64,000 bases of DNA, from positions 124,001 to 188,000 of the forward strand of contig JACKIC010000007.1 of NCBI GenBank assembly GCA_020638655.1, written 5' to 3'. Source of the stretch: Planctomycetota bacterium (lineage in GTDB: Bacteria > Planctomycetota > UBA1135 > UBA2386). Below, piece by piece: positions 8,587 through 20,015 of this stretch. Below the pieces are notes generated by a model. It was not told where the DNA came from and searched no databases. It was given only the letters and a program-made list of their open reading frames with translations. Position 1 is the stretch's first letter; the number at the start of each line of letters is the position of its first letter. The translations under genes and the position numbers were made by a program.

Positions 8587-10560
8587 TCAGTTCTTGCCCT
8601 GCACGGCTCGCACCCACGCCGCATAACCGCGGTCGAAGCGGAAGCGCAGCAGCCGCCGCGCGCGGGCGGTCGGCACGAACTGGCCGTTCTGCATACTGCC
8701 CGCCTCGATCAGCACCGGGAAGTCGGTGTCGCGGTCCAGGGTCGTCGGCACGGTCAACGCTTCGCCGGCCCACGCGGTGCCGACGGTCGCGGTGATCGCC
8801 GGCGGCAGCGCCGGCCGCGTCGGGTCCTGCGCGAGGAAGCGCAGCAGATCGATCGAGCCCGCGGTGGGGCCGTCGACGTCGTAGTCACCGCACAGGCAGC
8901 TCAGGTAGCCCGACGCCGTGAAGATCGTGACGCGATAACCCTGCGGCTTGACCCCCGGGGTGCGCAGGCCGAACGTCGGCGCGCGCTGCGCGAACAGCTG
9001 CTGCGCCTGGGCGGTGACCGCGAACAGGCGCTGCGTCGAGACGTCGAGCAGGCCGTCCGCGTCTCCTTCGATCAAGAGATCCGGCGGCCGGGGCGCGGCC
9101 TCGGGTGCGCGGCCGAAGGTGTCGGCGCCGGCGAAGAACCACGTCGAGCCTTCGGGGAGCGCGAACGGCAGCTCGTCGGCGGCGGACAACCGCACCACGC
9201 CGCGCACCTCGCTGAGCGGCCGCAGCGCGTACAGCCGCGCCGGGTCGTCGGCGAACGGCGGCGCCAGCATGCGGTCGACGCCGAAGTGCAGCTGCACGGT
9301 GGTGCCGGCGGCGTTCTGGTGCGGCAGGCCGGCGACGAACATCGGGCTCGCGGCGCCGTCCTCGGCCTCGCGCAGGATCGCCGCATGCATCGCCGCGGAC
9401 TCGCGGTCGGCGGCGTATTGCGCCTGGCGCACGGCGACCAGCGGCCACAGCAGCGTCGCGATCACCAGCCAGGTGATCGCCGCGTTGCGGCTCGCCAGCA
9501 GCGCCGCGAGCAGCATCGACGGCAGGTAGAGGTAGCGCAGGTTGTGCACGTTGCCCGAGTCGGCGAAGAACATCGCCATCGGCGCGGCGGCGATCGCGAA
9601 CAGCGCCGCGAGGATCAGCGCGGCGCGCCAGCGGGTCGCGGCCCACAGCGTCGCGAGCCCGGCCGGCGCCGCCGCGAGCCACGTCCAGCCGCGATCGAGG
9701 CCGGGTGCCCAGCGCCACGGACAGGCCAGGTTGGCGAGGTGTTCGCCGAGCCCGCGCAGCATCGGCCAGGGGGCGAGCTCGCCGGCCAGATAGCCACCGA
9801 GGCGACCGAGCGCGACCTGCCGCCAGCCGAGGTAGAGCACGAACAGGACCAGCAGCGGCCAGGCCTGCCGCAGCGCGAACCCGGCCCGCGCGCGCAGCGT
9901 CGCGACCGTTGCCGTGGCGGTGGCTCTGGCGGTGAGCGCGCCGAGCGCGACGGCCAGCGGCGGCACCACGAACGCGAGCTCCTTGCTGCCCAGCGCCAGG
10001 GCGAAGCACAGCAGCGCCGGCCAGCGCGGCGCGCGCCCGCCCGGCTGCCCGCACTGCTGATCAGACTGCTGTTCACACTGCCGCACGAACAGCAGCAGCG
10101 CCGCGAGGCACCAGACGGTGGTGTGGCTGTCGACGCGGCCGACTGCCCACGCCAGCGAGCCGACGTGTGATGGCAGCAGCGACCACAGCAGCGCCGCGGC
10201 GAAGGCGCGCCGGTCGGGCCAGAAGCGCCGCAGCAGCAGCGCCAGCAGCAGCGTGCTCACGGCGTGCGCGAGCACGTTCGACAGGTGCGACCAGTACGGG
10301 GCGGCGCCGGCGAGCTGCTGATCGAACCAGAAGCTCAGCGTGATCAGCGGGCGGTAGAACAGCCACACGTCGGTGGCGCCGTACTGCGGCCCGTGGAAGT
10401 CGGCGAGCACGTTGCCGAAGTCGCGCGCGTAGTGCAGCGCGAGGAAGTCGTCGCTCTGCCAGTAGGGCCACAGCGGCAGCCAGGCGAGCAGCGCCAGCGC
10501 CGGCAGCGCGAGGAAATACCCGGGCAGCTCGCGGCCGAAGGGTGGTGGCGCGTCGTTCAC
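8587..10560 (-). CDS. Polytopic GT-C-like membrane protein
   Basis: The 657-residue product has about ten predicted membrane helices in its first two thirds (for example ALPALALLAWLPLW and TLLLALLLRRFW) and a soluble C-terminal region from about residue 430. D37-D38 in YWQSDDFLALHY follow the first helix, the place of the acidic motif in GT-C glycosyltransferases (GT39/PMT and TMTC-like), and FYRPL follows at about 68. This supports transfer of sugar from a lipid-linked donor at the outer face of the inner membrane, though no specific family is proven. It starts 4 nt after the fabZ-like gene, so the two are an operon. An alternative is a membrane protein of unknown role. Confidence 0.6.
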   Translation of the reverse strand: MNDAPPPFGRELPGYFLALPALALLAWLPLWPYWQSDDFLALHYARDFGNVLADFHGPQYGATDVWLFYRPLITLSFWFDQQLAGAAPYWSHLSNVLAHAVSTLLLALLLRRFWPDRRAFAAALLWSLLPSHVGSLAWAVGRVDSHTTVWCLAALLLFVRQCEQQSDQQCGQPGGRAPRWPALLCFALALGSKELAFVVPPLAVALGALTARATATATVATLRARAGFALRQAWPLLVLFVLYLGWRQVALGRLGGYLAGELAPWPMLRGLGEHLANLACPWRWAPGLDRGWTWLAAAPAGLATLWAATRWRAALILAALFAIAAAPMAMFFADSGNVHNLRYLYLPSMLLAALLASRNAAITWLVIATLLWPLVAVRQAQYAADRESAAMHAAILREAEDGAASPMFVAGLPHQNAAGTTVQLHFGVDRMLAPPFADDPARLYALRPLSEVRGVVRLSAADELPFALPEGSTWFFAGADTFGRAPEAAPRPPDLLIEGDADGLLDVSTQRLFAVTAQAQQLFAQRAPTFGLRTPGVKPQGYRVTIFTASGYLSCLCGDYDVDGPTAGSIDLLRFLAQDPTRPALPPAITATVGTAWAGEALTVPTTLDRDTDFPVLIEAGSMQNGQFVPTARARRLLRFRFDRGYAAWVRAVQGKN

Positions 10561-10564
10561 GAGG

Positions 10565-11044
10565 TCACAGCAGCACGCCGATCAGTTCCATCTCCATCGT
10601 CATCGTGCCGTTGCAGAACACCTGGGCCGGCATGCGCGCCATGCGCCGCCCGGAGATGCGCAGGTTGCCGCTGACGAAGTAGACGCGCGCCGGCGGTTCG
10701 ATGGTGCCGCGGATGCGCACGTTGTCGAGACCGGCGAGGCCGATGAAACGGTCGATCTCCCAGTCGCTGGTCTTCTTGATCAGGAAGGACGCGACCTGCG
10801 CCGCGCTCTCGATCATCAGCACCCCCGGCATCAGCGGCCGGCCGGGGATGTGGCCGCGGCCCCACCACGCGTCGGTGCCCCAGTCCTTGTAGCCAACGGC
10901 ACACTTCTTCTCGACGTCGAGGTGGCAGATGCCGTCGAGCATCTGGAACTCGTGTCGGTGCGGCAGGATCGAGCGCAGTTCTTCTTCGGGCACGACGTCC
11001 CGGGTCAGGTCGATGCTCGCGAGGTCGACGATCGAAGTGCTCAT
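10565..11044 (-). CDS. FabZ-like 3-hydroxyacyl-[ACP] dehydratase
   Basis: The 159-residue hotdog-fold protein carries the FabZ active-site signature: H65 in HIPGRPLMPGVL and E79 in MIESAAQV, with LPHRHEFQMLD upstream. FabZ dehydrates 3-hydroxyacyl-ACP in fatty-acid elongation and pairs with lipid A genes in many Gram-negatives. A WGTDAWW insertion before the catalytic His is unlike canonical FabZ, so this may be a FabZ/FabA-like paralogue for a special lipid. It lies upstream of a GT-C-like membrane protein (4 nt gap), which fits an envelope-lipid role. A TAGCCT box at 11056-11061, 11 nt before the ATG, is the likely -10. Confidence 0.8.
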   Translation of the reverse strand: MSTSIVDLASIDLTRDVVPEEELRSILPHRHEFQMLDGICHLDVEKKCAVGYKDWGTDAWWGRGHIPGRPLMPGVLMIESAAQVASFLIKKTSDWEIDRFIGLAGLDNVRIRGTIEPPARVYFVSGNLRISGRRMARMPAQVFCNGTMTMEMELIGVLL

Positions 11045-11097
11045 GCGGGCTGCGAAGGCTAGCCCGCGGCCGCTGCGAAGGAAACGGCGAGGTGCCG

Positions 11098-12222
11098 CTA
11101 GCGGGCCAGCAGCAGCTGGATCTGCTGCAGGTCGATCGGCGTGCGGTCCTTGACCGTGATCTGCTTGGCGCGCGTCTGGTAGCGGTCCTTGGTCACGTCG
11201 ATCTGCCAGACCCCCGGGGTCAGGTAGGGGAAGGTCACGCGGCCGTCGGCGTCGCTGGTGGCGTCGAACTGGGTCAGGCGCAGGCGGTCGGTGGCCTGGA
11301 TGCGGATGCGGGCGTCGGGGATGCCGTAGCCGCGCGGGTCGTGCACCCGGACCTCGAGCGGCATGCCGCGCGGGATGGTCAGTGTCTGCCCCTGTCCCTG
11401 GATGCGGTTCTGGTAGAGGCGCACGCCGGTCTGCACGGTGATCGTCTGGACCTCGCCGAGCGGCTGGCCGTTCTGCAGCACCATCACCTGGTAGTCGCCG
11501 CCGAGCACGCTGTCGAAGATGGCGCTGCCATAACTGTCGCTGGTGGCGTCGAGGCGCGGGCGGCCCAGCGGCTCGCCGATCGGCGCGATGCGCACGTCGA
11601 GCTGCGGGTAGGGGTTGCCGTCCTGATCGCGCAGCAGCAGCGTGTAGGGGCCGCCGCAACTCACCGACAGCACGATGTCGTCGGCCAGCGCGTGTTCGGC
11701 GTCGACGTTCAGGGTCCGCGAGCTGCCGTTGAGACCCGGCGAGTAGACCGTGACCTTGAACGGATACTCGGAGAACGGCACGTCGCGGACCTCGAAGGTC
11801 GGCGTGCGCGTGCGGTCGAAGTCGATCTTGGTGACGCTGCGATAAGGATTGGAGAAAGTGCCGTCGGGGCGGCTCGCGGCGCGCAGTTCTTCGACGACGA
11901 CCATCAGCGAGTCGATCTTGTCGATCGCATTGACCGAGAGTTCGATGTCGCCCCTGAGGATGCCCTTGGACCAGCCGGACGTGTCGACCTTCTGACGAGG
12001 AGCGTCGGCGGTCGCGGCGACGACGATGGCGCCGTCGTCCGCGGCGATGCGATGGCTCGACTGCATGCTCGCGTCGACGGCCACGGCGTTGGTGGGCGGG
12101 GCCTCGATCACCGGCGCAGGAGGCAGGGCCTCGGCCATGGTGTCGCGAGACAGCAGCATCACGCCGGCGGCCGTGGCCAGGCCCAGCGCCGCAATCAGGA
12201 TGGTCAGTTCGCCAGCACGCAT
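11098..12222 (-). CDS. Membrane-anchored CarboxypepD_reg-like protein
   Basis: I place the start at the ATG at 12222, giving 374 residues that begin with one hydrophobic anchor (MRAGELTILIAALGLATAAG); the ATG at 12405 would add 61 Arg/Pro-rich residues of doubtful coding character. After a Pro/Ala linker come three or four beta-sandwich repeats with the DADGRVTFPYLTPG and DPRGYGIPDARIRI patterns of carboxypeptidase regulatory-like domains. The C-terminus ends in ITVKDRTPIDLQQIQLLLAR. An extracytoplasmic structural role is inference. A TACTAT box at 12307-12312 is a possible -10 for this gene, with an 80-90 nt leader. The fabZ-like gene follows downstream after 53 nt. Confidence 0.65.
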   Translation of the reverse strand: MRAGELTILIAALGLATAAGVMLLSRDTMAEALPPAPVIEAPPTNAVAVDASMQSSHRIAADDGAIVVAATADAPRQKVDTSGWSKGILRGDIELSVNAIDKIDSLMVVVEELRAASRPDGTFSNPYRSVTKIDFDRTRTPTFEVRDVPFSEYPFKVTVYSPGLNGSSRTLNVDAEHALADDIVLSVSCGGPYTLLLRDQDGNPYPQLDVRIAPIGEPLGRPRLDATSDSYGSAIFDSVLGGDYQVMVLQNGQPLGEVQTITVQTGVRLYQNRIQGQGQTLTIPRGMPLEVRVHDPRGYGIPDARIRIQATDRLRLTQFDATSDADGRVTFPYLTPGVWQIDVTKDRYQTRAKQITVKDRTPIDLQQIQLLLAR

Positions 12223-12416
12223 CGGGGGTAGGGGTCGGCGGCAGGGTCGGGGAAAAGGGCGCTGCGACGCGGGGGTTCGCGGCGGTCCGTCCTGCTGCGC
12301 ACCGAATAGTAACCCATGCAGCCGTGGCAACATGGCTCGCGGTGGTTTGCCGTCCCGATTCGGTCCGCCGCCGACAACCGACCGATCCTGTCGCCGTTCG
12401 GCCACCTGTGCCCGTC

Positions 12417-14022
12417 ATGCACCACCGCCCCGCTGCTGCCGCCGTCTTCGCCCTCGCCGGGTGCTTCGGGCTGGCCGCGCAGGGGGCGCCCGAACCGACG
12501 CCGCCCGCGCCGCAGTCCGCGGCGTCCTGGCTGCCGGCGGCCGCGGTCGTGGTGCTCGAAGTGCCCGCGCCCACGGAGGCCCTGCAGCAGCTGGCGGCGG
12601 CCGCGGGGGCGTGCTGGCGGGGCTGCCGGCCGAGGTGGCGGCGATGGTGGGGCGGGCCTGGTGGCGGCGCGGGCCTTCCTCGAGGGGGACTTCGGCGAAT
12701 TCGTGGCACGCGTCGCGGGCGGCGGCGCGGCCCTGGGGCTGCTTCGCCGACGGGCGCGCTGGCGCTGGACCCTGGCGCTGCGGCCTGGCGAGCCGGCGGC
12801 GGCGGCGGCGTGGCTCGAGCGGCGTGGCGGGGCGGTGCGCGCCGGTTCGAGGGCCGTGGCTGCTGGTCGGCAGCGACGCCGCGGCGCTGCGGTCGATGCC
12901 GACGGCGCCCGCGGATTCCGAAGGCAGCTGGTGGCAGCCCGCTCTGGTCGAAGCCGAAGGCGCGGTCCTGCGCGGCGCGGTCGACCTCGCGGCCCTGCGC
13001 CGCCTGCGCGGCGGCGACGGCGCGCTGCTGGCGGGCTCGACGGCCCGGGCGCTTCTGCTGGCGCCGATCGCCCACGCCCTCGATCACGGCAAGCTGCTGC
13101 GGCTGCAGTTGGTCGCCGCCAGTTCGCTGCGCCTGCAGGTGCAAGCCGACGCGTCGATCCGGGCGCGGCCTACGGCTCGCTGCTGCCGGCGGGCGACGCC
13201 GGGCGGGAGGTGCCGCGCGTCGCCGGCGACGTGCTCGCGACCCTCACCCTCGACCGCAGCCTGCACCGCCTGCTCGCGCAGCCCGCGACCTATCTGTCGC
13301 CGGCCGGTGTGACGCAGGTGGACTCGTTCCTGTCGATCGCCGACGGCTTCGACGGCCCCAACTCGTCGATCGTCGATGAACTGTTCGGTCGCCTCGCCGA
13401 GCCCGCGACCCTGTTCGTGCTCGCGCCGCAGCTGCCGCCGGCGGCCGAACGGCCACCGCTGCTGCTGCCGGACTTCGCGGCGTGCGTGCCGGTCGCCGAC
13501 GCGCGCGTCGAAGCGGTCGTGCGTCGCGTGCTCGACCTGATCGGCATCGTCGTCAACGCCGAACGCGCGCAGCGTCGGCAGGCGCCGCTGCTGCTGCGCC
13601 GCTGGCGCGGGGAACACGGCAGCGGGTTGGCCGCCGAATTGCCCGAATGGCGCGGTCCGGGCGCGCCCCCGCTCGAGGCCGTGTTGTCGCCCGTCGTCGC
13701 CTTCGGCCACGGCCACCTGGTCGTGGCTTCGACCACGCGCGCTGCGGAGCGCGTGCTCGCCGCCTGCGCGGCGCCCGAACGCGAGCACGTGCGCGGCGAC
13801 CTGCTGCGGCTGTCGGGAGCGGCGATCGCCGACGCGCTGGCGACGAGCCGTGACGCGTTGGTGCTGGCGCGCATGCTCGACGAAGGCGAGGACCAGGCCG
13901 GCGCGGCGCGGTTCTTCGCGATCGCAGACGCCGTGCTGCGCAGCGTGCAGCACCTGCAGGTCGCGGTGGTGCCGGCCGCGCGCGAGACCACGGTGACGGT
14001 GGAGGCGGTGCGGCAACGATGA
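12417..14022 (+). pseudogene. Frameshifted gene for a secreted protein of unknown function
   Basis: Coding potential jumps between frames at least four times. A signal-peptide start (MHHRPAAAAVFALAGCFGLA) leads to VVVLEVPAPTEALQQLAAAAG. The sense frame then becomes VLAGLPAEVAAMVGRAW (from about 12611), AGLVAARAFLEGDFGEFVAR (from about 12658), PWLLVGSDAAALRSM (from about 12852) and finally AAYGSLLPAGDAGREVPRVA (from about 13168), open to 14022. Most breaks look like single-base losses in G/C runs. The last 280 residues are intact, so the damage is recent decay or uncorrected sequencing error. Its stop overlaps the DUF1800 start by ATGA, so it heads a DUF1800-DUF1501 operon. The protein resembles no family I can name. 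Confidence 0.6.
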
Positions 14023-15324
14023 ACCCGCTCGCCCCCTACGAACCCAGCGCGCGCGATCCGTTCGATCTGCGCAAGTGCGGCCACCTGCTCCGCCGCGCCG
14101 GCTTCGGTGCGTCGTTGCCCGAGCGGCAGCGGCTGGTGCGCGAGGGGCTCGCCGCCGCGCTGCAGCACGTCGCCCCGCCGCTCGCCGAGGTGCCCGCGGC
14201 CGACGCGCTGCTCAACGAGGCGATCGCCTTCGGCTCGATCGAGCGCGTGCGCGCGTTCCGCGTCTGGTTGGCGCTGCAGAACACGCACCCGCTGCGCGAG
14301 CGGCTCAGCTACTTCTGGCACGGCCACTTCGCCACCAGCAACAGCAAGGTCCAGGACCCGCGCGCGATGGCGCTGATGATGGCGACCTTCGACCGGCTCG
14401 GCACCGGGCGCTTCGACGAACTGCTGACCGCGATGCTGCGCGACCCGGCGCTGCTGCGCTGGCTCGACAACGACGTCAACACCAGCAAGCAGCCCAACGA
14501 GAACCTGGCGCGCGAGGTGTTCGAGCTGTTCGCGCTCGGCCGCGGCAACTACAGCGAGCGCGATATCAAGGAGGCGGCCCGCGCGCTGACCGGTTGGCAC
14601 GTGCGCGACGGCCAGTTCTTCCGCGCCGGCTATCTGCACGACGACGGCGACAAGGAGGTGCTCGGCGTGCGCGGCAAGCTCGACGGCGACGACGTCGCGG
14701 CGATCGCGGCGGCGCGCCCCGAGTCGGCGCGTTTCCTCGCCGAACGCTGGCTGCGCTTCTTCGTGCACCCGCAGCCCGAGCGCGACGAGATCGATGCGCT
14801 GGCCGGGGCCTACGAGGCAGCACGGGCGCGACGTCGGCGCGACCCTGCGCGTGCTGCTCGGCAGCCGCCTGTTCTTCTCGGCGCGCGCCTACCGCAGCAA
14901 GATCAAGAGCCCCGCGGACTTCGTGATCGGCAGCGTGCGCCTGATCGGCGGTCGCGCCCAGCCGACGGCGCTGGTGGCGGCGATGGCGACGCTCGGCGAG
15001 ACCTGGCTCGAACCGCCGTCGGTGGAGGGCTGGCACGGCGAACTCGCGTGGCTGTCGCCCGCCGCCTGGCTGCTGCGCAGCAACTTCGTCGCCGATCTGC
15101 TCGCCGGGCGCCGCGGCAAGTTGGCGCCGCGCGCCGCCGAGCTGCTGCGCGGTTACACGCGCCCCGACCACCTGGCCAGGGCGGCGTCGCTGTTCTGCTG
15201 CGACGGGGACCTGTCGGCGGACGCCAGCGAGCGGCTGCTCGAGGTCGCGCGCGCGGCGCAGGGCGACCGGGCGGCCACGGTGTTGCACGCGGCCACGTGT
15301 CTGCCGGAGTACCAACTGCTGTGA
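14019..15324 (+). pseudogene. DUF1800 family protein, single frameshift
   Basis: DUF1800 proteins are encoded next to Tat-exported DUF1501 proteins, as here. Family hallmarks are clear: HLLRRAGFGAS near the N-terminus, LSYFWHGHFATSNSKV, LARAVFELFALG-type text (REVFELFALGRGNYSE) and TGWHVRDGQF. The frame breaks near 14820: up to AGAYEA it follows the ATG at 14019, then one extra base shifts it and HGRDVGATLRVLLGSRLFFS continues in the +1 frame to a stop at 15324. Removing one base there restores a protein of about 434 residues, the normal size. The upstream frame alone would run as Arg-rich nonsense to 15335. Whether the indel is real is undecided. Confidence 0.75.
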
Positions 15325-15331
15325 GCACATC

Positions 15332-16543
15332 ATGAACGTCGACCGCAGAACCTTCCTGCGCGGTGCCGCCTGCGCGCCACTCGCCCTGTCCTTGGGTCGC
15401 GGCGGCGCGTGGCTGCCCGGCGGCGACGAGCGCTGCCTGCTGGTGCTCGAACTGGTCGGCGGCAACGACGGCCTCAACACCGTGATTCCGGTCGACGACG
15501 CGGACTACGCGCGGCTGCGGCCCAAGCTCGGCGCCGTGCGCCGCGGCGCGCGCGCGCTCGGTGACGGCACGTCGCTGCACCCTTCGCTCGCGCGGCTGCA
15601 CGGCCACATCGCCGCGGGACGCGGCGCGGTCGTACACGGCGTCGGCTACGCGCCGCCCGATCGTTCGCACTTCCGCAGCCGCGACATCTGGCACGTCGGA
15701 CCCTGCGCACCAGCAGGTCGGCGCCACGACCACGGGTTGGCTCGCCGCGCCGCAGAGCAGCTTCGTGGCCGCGGCCGGCGGCGCGGGCAACGGAACCTGC
15801 CGGCCGCCGCGATCGGCGGGCTCGAGGTGCCGCTGCTGTTGCATTCGCGCCGGGTTCCGGTGCCGAGCCTGGTGCGCGTCGAGGACTTCCAGTGGCTGTC
15901 GCCGGGCGCGCGCGGCCCGACCGCGGACGCGCCGAGTCGGCACGTCGTCGGCGCCGGCGGCGCGGGCGAACTGCTCGCCGCGGTGCGGGCGGCACAGACG
16001 GCCGGGGTCGAGCTCGCCGACGGCCTGACCGCGGCGCTGCAGCGCTACACGCCCAAGGCCGACTATCCCGACGACGATCTCGGTCGCCACCTGCAGCTGA
16101 TCGCGCGGCTGCTCGTCGCCGGCGTCGGCACGCGCCTGCTGCACACCTCGTTCGGCGGCTTCGACACCCACGCGCGCCAGCTGCCGACGCACGCCGGCCT
16201 GCTGCGCCAGCTCGACGCCGGCCTCGGCGCGCTGCTCGACGACCTCGCCGGGCACGGGTGCCTGGACCGCGTCGGCGTGCTGGTGCACTCCGAGTTCGGC
16301 CGCCGCGCCGCCGAGAACGCCAGCCAGGGCTCCGATCACGGCGCCGCCGGGCCGGTGTTCGTGTTCGGCGGCGGCGTGCGGGCCGGCACGTTCGGGCAGA
16401 AGCCGGACCTGAGCCGGCTCGTCGACGGCGACGTGCCCCCGACGTGTGACTTCCGCCGCGTCTACGCCGAGCTGCTGGGGCGCCTGGGGGTGCCGGTCGA
16501 GCCCGTGCTCGGCGAAGGCTTCGAGCCGATCGGTCTGTGGTGA
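15332..16543 (+). CDS. DUF1501 family Tat-exported protein with two compensating frameshifts
   Basis: The N-terminus carries a twin-arginine signal (DRRTFLRGAACAPLALSLG). DUF1501 proteins have an alkaline-phosphatase-like fold and typically pair with DUF1800 or DUF1549/1553 proteins. Family landmarks are LVLELVGGNDGLNTVIPV, SHFRSRDIWH, SFGGFDTHARQ and SEFGRRAAENASQGSDHG (metal-site region). Although the 403-codon frame is open, the stretch about 15695-15797 reads sensibly only in the +1 frame (SDPAHQQVGATTTGWLA), so one base seems gained and one lost there, scrambling about 35 residues. The start is 7 nt after the DUF1800 stop. Confidence 0.8.
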   Translation: MNVDRRTFLRGAACAPLALSLGRGGAWLPGGDERCLLVLELVGGNDGLNTVIPVDDADYARLRPKLGAVRRGARALGDGTSLHPSLARLHGHIAAGRGAVVHGVGYAPPDRSHFRSRDIWHVGPCAPAGRRHDHGLARRAAEQLRGRGRRRGQRNLPAAAIGGLEVPLLLHSRRVPVPSLVRVEDFQWLSPGARGPTADAPSRHVVGAGGAGELLAAVRAAQTAGVELADGLTAALQRYTPKADYPDDDLGRHLQLIARLLVAGVGTRLLHTSFGGFDTHARQLPTHAGLLRQLDAGLGALLDDLAGHGCLDRVGVLVHSEFGRRAAENASQGSDHGAAGPVFVFGGGVRAGTFGQKPDLSRLVDGDVPPTCDFRRVYAELLGRLGVPVEPVLGEGFEPIGLW

Positions 16544-16580
16544 TCGGTGGCCGGACCGCCGTGTTGCCCGAGCAGAGGGC

Positions 16581-16685
16581 TCACGACCACAGCCAACCGC
16601 GACCGCGGCGCCGCAGCCACGGCACGGCGAGCACGAACAGGCCGGCGGCGAGCAGCAGGATGATGTCGGGTGCAGCGGTGGGCAT
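16581..16685 (-). CDS. Candidate single-span membrane microprotein
   Basis: A 34-codon ATG-to-TGA frame encodes a hydrophobic helix (PDIILLLAAGLFVLAVPWL) followed by a basic RRRGRG tail and WLWS. The order of hydrophobic span then Arg cluster resembles a sorting tag or an inner-membrane microprotein. It sits between the convergent DUF1501 and gluconokinase genes, where nothing else is coded. No Shine-Dalgarno or clear -10 is visible, so it may be fortuitous; the membrane-protein amino-acid bias is the main support. Confidence 0.35.
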   Translation of the reverse strand: MPTAAPDIILLLAAGLFVLAVPWLRRRGRGWLWS

Positions 16686-16756
16686 CGGGTGCGAGGCGAG
16701 AGGTGCAGGGACGATGTCGCGACCCCGAGCAAACGCCGGCAAGCGTGTGTGAAGAT

Positions 16757-17266
16757 TCAGCGCGCAGTCAGGTGCGTGCGCACGGCAGCGACGATCGCCG
16801 CGGTCGGTGACGCGCCATCGACGGCCCACCCGGGTTCGGGCGGCGTCTGCAGCGGCTCGAGGGTCTCGAACTGGCTGTCGAGCAGGTCCGCGGCGAAGAA
16901 GTGGCCGGCGCGGCCGCGCAGCCGCGCCGCGGCCGTGTCGCGGTCGACGCGCAGGTGCACGAAGCGCACCGTCTGCAGGCCTTCGGCGAGCCGTTGCCGG
17001 TAGCTGCGGCGCAGCGCCGAGCAGGCGATCACCAGCGTCTCCCCGGCCGCCTCGGCGGCGTGCAGGCGGTCGCGCACGGCGTCGAGCCACGGCTGTCGCT
17101 GCGCGTCGGTGAGTGCGACGCCGCGGCTCATCTGCTCGCGGTTGGCCGCGCTGTGCAGGTCGTCGCCGTCGACGAACGCGCAGCCGAGCGCCGTCGCGAG
17201 GGCCTGGCCGACCGTCGTCTTGCCGCAGCCGGCGACGCCCATCACCACCAGGACCGCGGGTTGCAC
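16757..17266 (-). CDS. gntK: Gluconokinase
   Basis: The 169-residue P-loop kinase matches the small thermoresistant gluconokinase family, which phosphorylates D-gluconate to 6-phosphogluconate for the pentose phosphate or Entner-Doudoroff route. The Walker A loop is GVAGCGKTT (10-18). FVDGDDLHSAANREQMSRG is the family signature for substrate binding, followed by ALTDAQRQPWL and CSALRRSYRQRL. The length is normal. Its start is 10 nt downstream of the Ser/Thr kinase stop, so it is the last gene of a kdsA-kinase-gntK operon; no gluconate transporter lies in the window. Confidence 0.9.
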   Translation of the reverse strand: MQPAVLVVMGVAGCGKTTVGQALATALGCAFVDGDDLHSAANREQMSRGVALTDAQRQPWLDAVRDRLHAAEAAGETLVIACSALRRSYRQRLAEGLQTVRFVHLRVDRDTAAARLRGRAGHFFAADLLDSQFETLEPLQTPPEPGWAVDGASPTAAIVAAVRTHLTAR

Positions 17267-17276
17267 GGCGGTCGCC

Positions 17277-19163
<1,887 letters not shown>

Positions 19164-19167
19164 CGAC

Positions 19168-20007
19168 TCATTCGCCTCGCGCGGCGCGTTCGACGGCGCG
19201 CAGCTGCTGCAGCAGCGGCGCCAGCGTGTCGAGCTGCAGCATGTTCGGCCCGTCGCTGGGCGCGTGATCGGGGTCCTCGTGCACCTCGAGGAACAGCCCG
19301 TCGACGCCGCAGGCTACGGCCGCGCGCGCCAGGTAGGGCACCTTGGTGCGGTCGCCGGCCGTCGAGGTGCCGGCGCCGCCGGGGCGCTGCACCGAGTGGG
19401 TCGCGTCGAAGACCAGCGGCTGGCCGAACGCGCGCATCGTCGGGAAGCCGGCGAAGTCGACCACCAGCGCGCGGTAGCCGAAGCTGGTGCCGCGCTCGGT
19501 GATCAGCGCGTTGGGGTTGCCGGCCGCGAGCACCTTGTCGAGCACGTTGCCGACGTCCTCGGGCGCGAGGAACTGGCCCTTCTTGACGTTGACCGCGACG
19601 CCGGTGGCCGCGGCGGCGAGCAGCAGGTCGGTTTGCCGGCACAGGAACGCGGGGATCTGCAGGCAGTCGACGACCTCGGCGCACGGCGCGCAGTGGGCGC
19701 TCTCGTGCACGTCGGTCAGCACCGGGACGCCGAGGTCCCGCTTCACCTCGGCCAGGATGCGCAGCCCCTCGTCGATGCCCAGGCCGCGGAAGGCGCGCCC
19801 CGAGGTGCGGTTGGCCTTGTCGAAGCTGCTCTTGAACACCAGCGGCACATCGCTGGCGGCGGCGATGCGGCTGATGGCTTCGGCGTGGCGCAAACAGTGC
19901 TCACGGCTCTCGATCACGCAGGGGCCGGCGATGATCGCGAACGGGCGACCGCCGCCGAGGCGCACGCTGCCGATGGCGACTTCGCGGGTGGGAGAGGGGT
20001 GCTGCAT
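19168..20007 (-). CDS. kdsA: 3-deoxy-8-phosphooctulonate (Kdo-8-phosphate) synthase
   Basis: KdsA condenses phosphoenolpyruvate with arabinose 5-phosphate to give Kdo-8-phosphate, the precursor of the LPS inner-core sugar. The 279-residue protein has AGPCVIES (27-34), FKSSFDKANRTS, PVLTDVHE, VNVKKGQFLAPED and DATHSVQRPG, all KdsA signatures. Cys30 in the AGPC motif points to the metal-dependent class (the metal-free class has Asn there). I use the ATG at 20007 because it follows a TAGCAT box by 8 nt; an in-frame ATG at 20094 is unlikely. The gene implies an LPS-bearing outer membrane. Confidence 0.95.
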   Translation of the reverse strand: MQHPSPTREVAIGSVRLGGGRPFAIIAGPCVIESREHCLRHAEAISRIAAASDVPLVFKSSFDKANRTSGRAFRGLGIDEGLRILAEVKRDLGVPVLTDVHESAHCAPCAEVVDCLQIPAFLCRQTDLLLAAAATGVAVNVKKGQFLAPEDVGNVLDKVLAAGNPNALITERGTSFGYRALVVDFAGFPTMRAFGQPLVFDATHSVQRPGGAGTSTAGDRTKVPYLARAAVACGVDGLFLEVHEDPDHAPSDGPNMLQLDTLAPLLQQLRAVERAARGE

Positions 20008-20015
20008 TGCGCCGC

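Noticed and set aside
12204..12425. A 73-codon minus-strand frame in the gap upstream of 12222
   Set aside because: No promoter or coding signature; composition is that of noncoding spacer.
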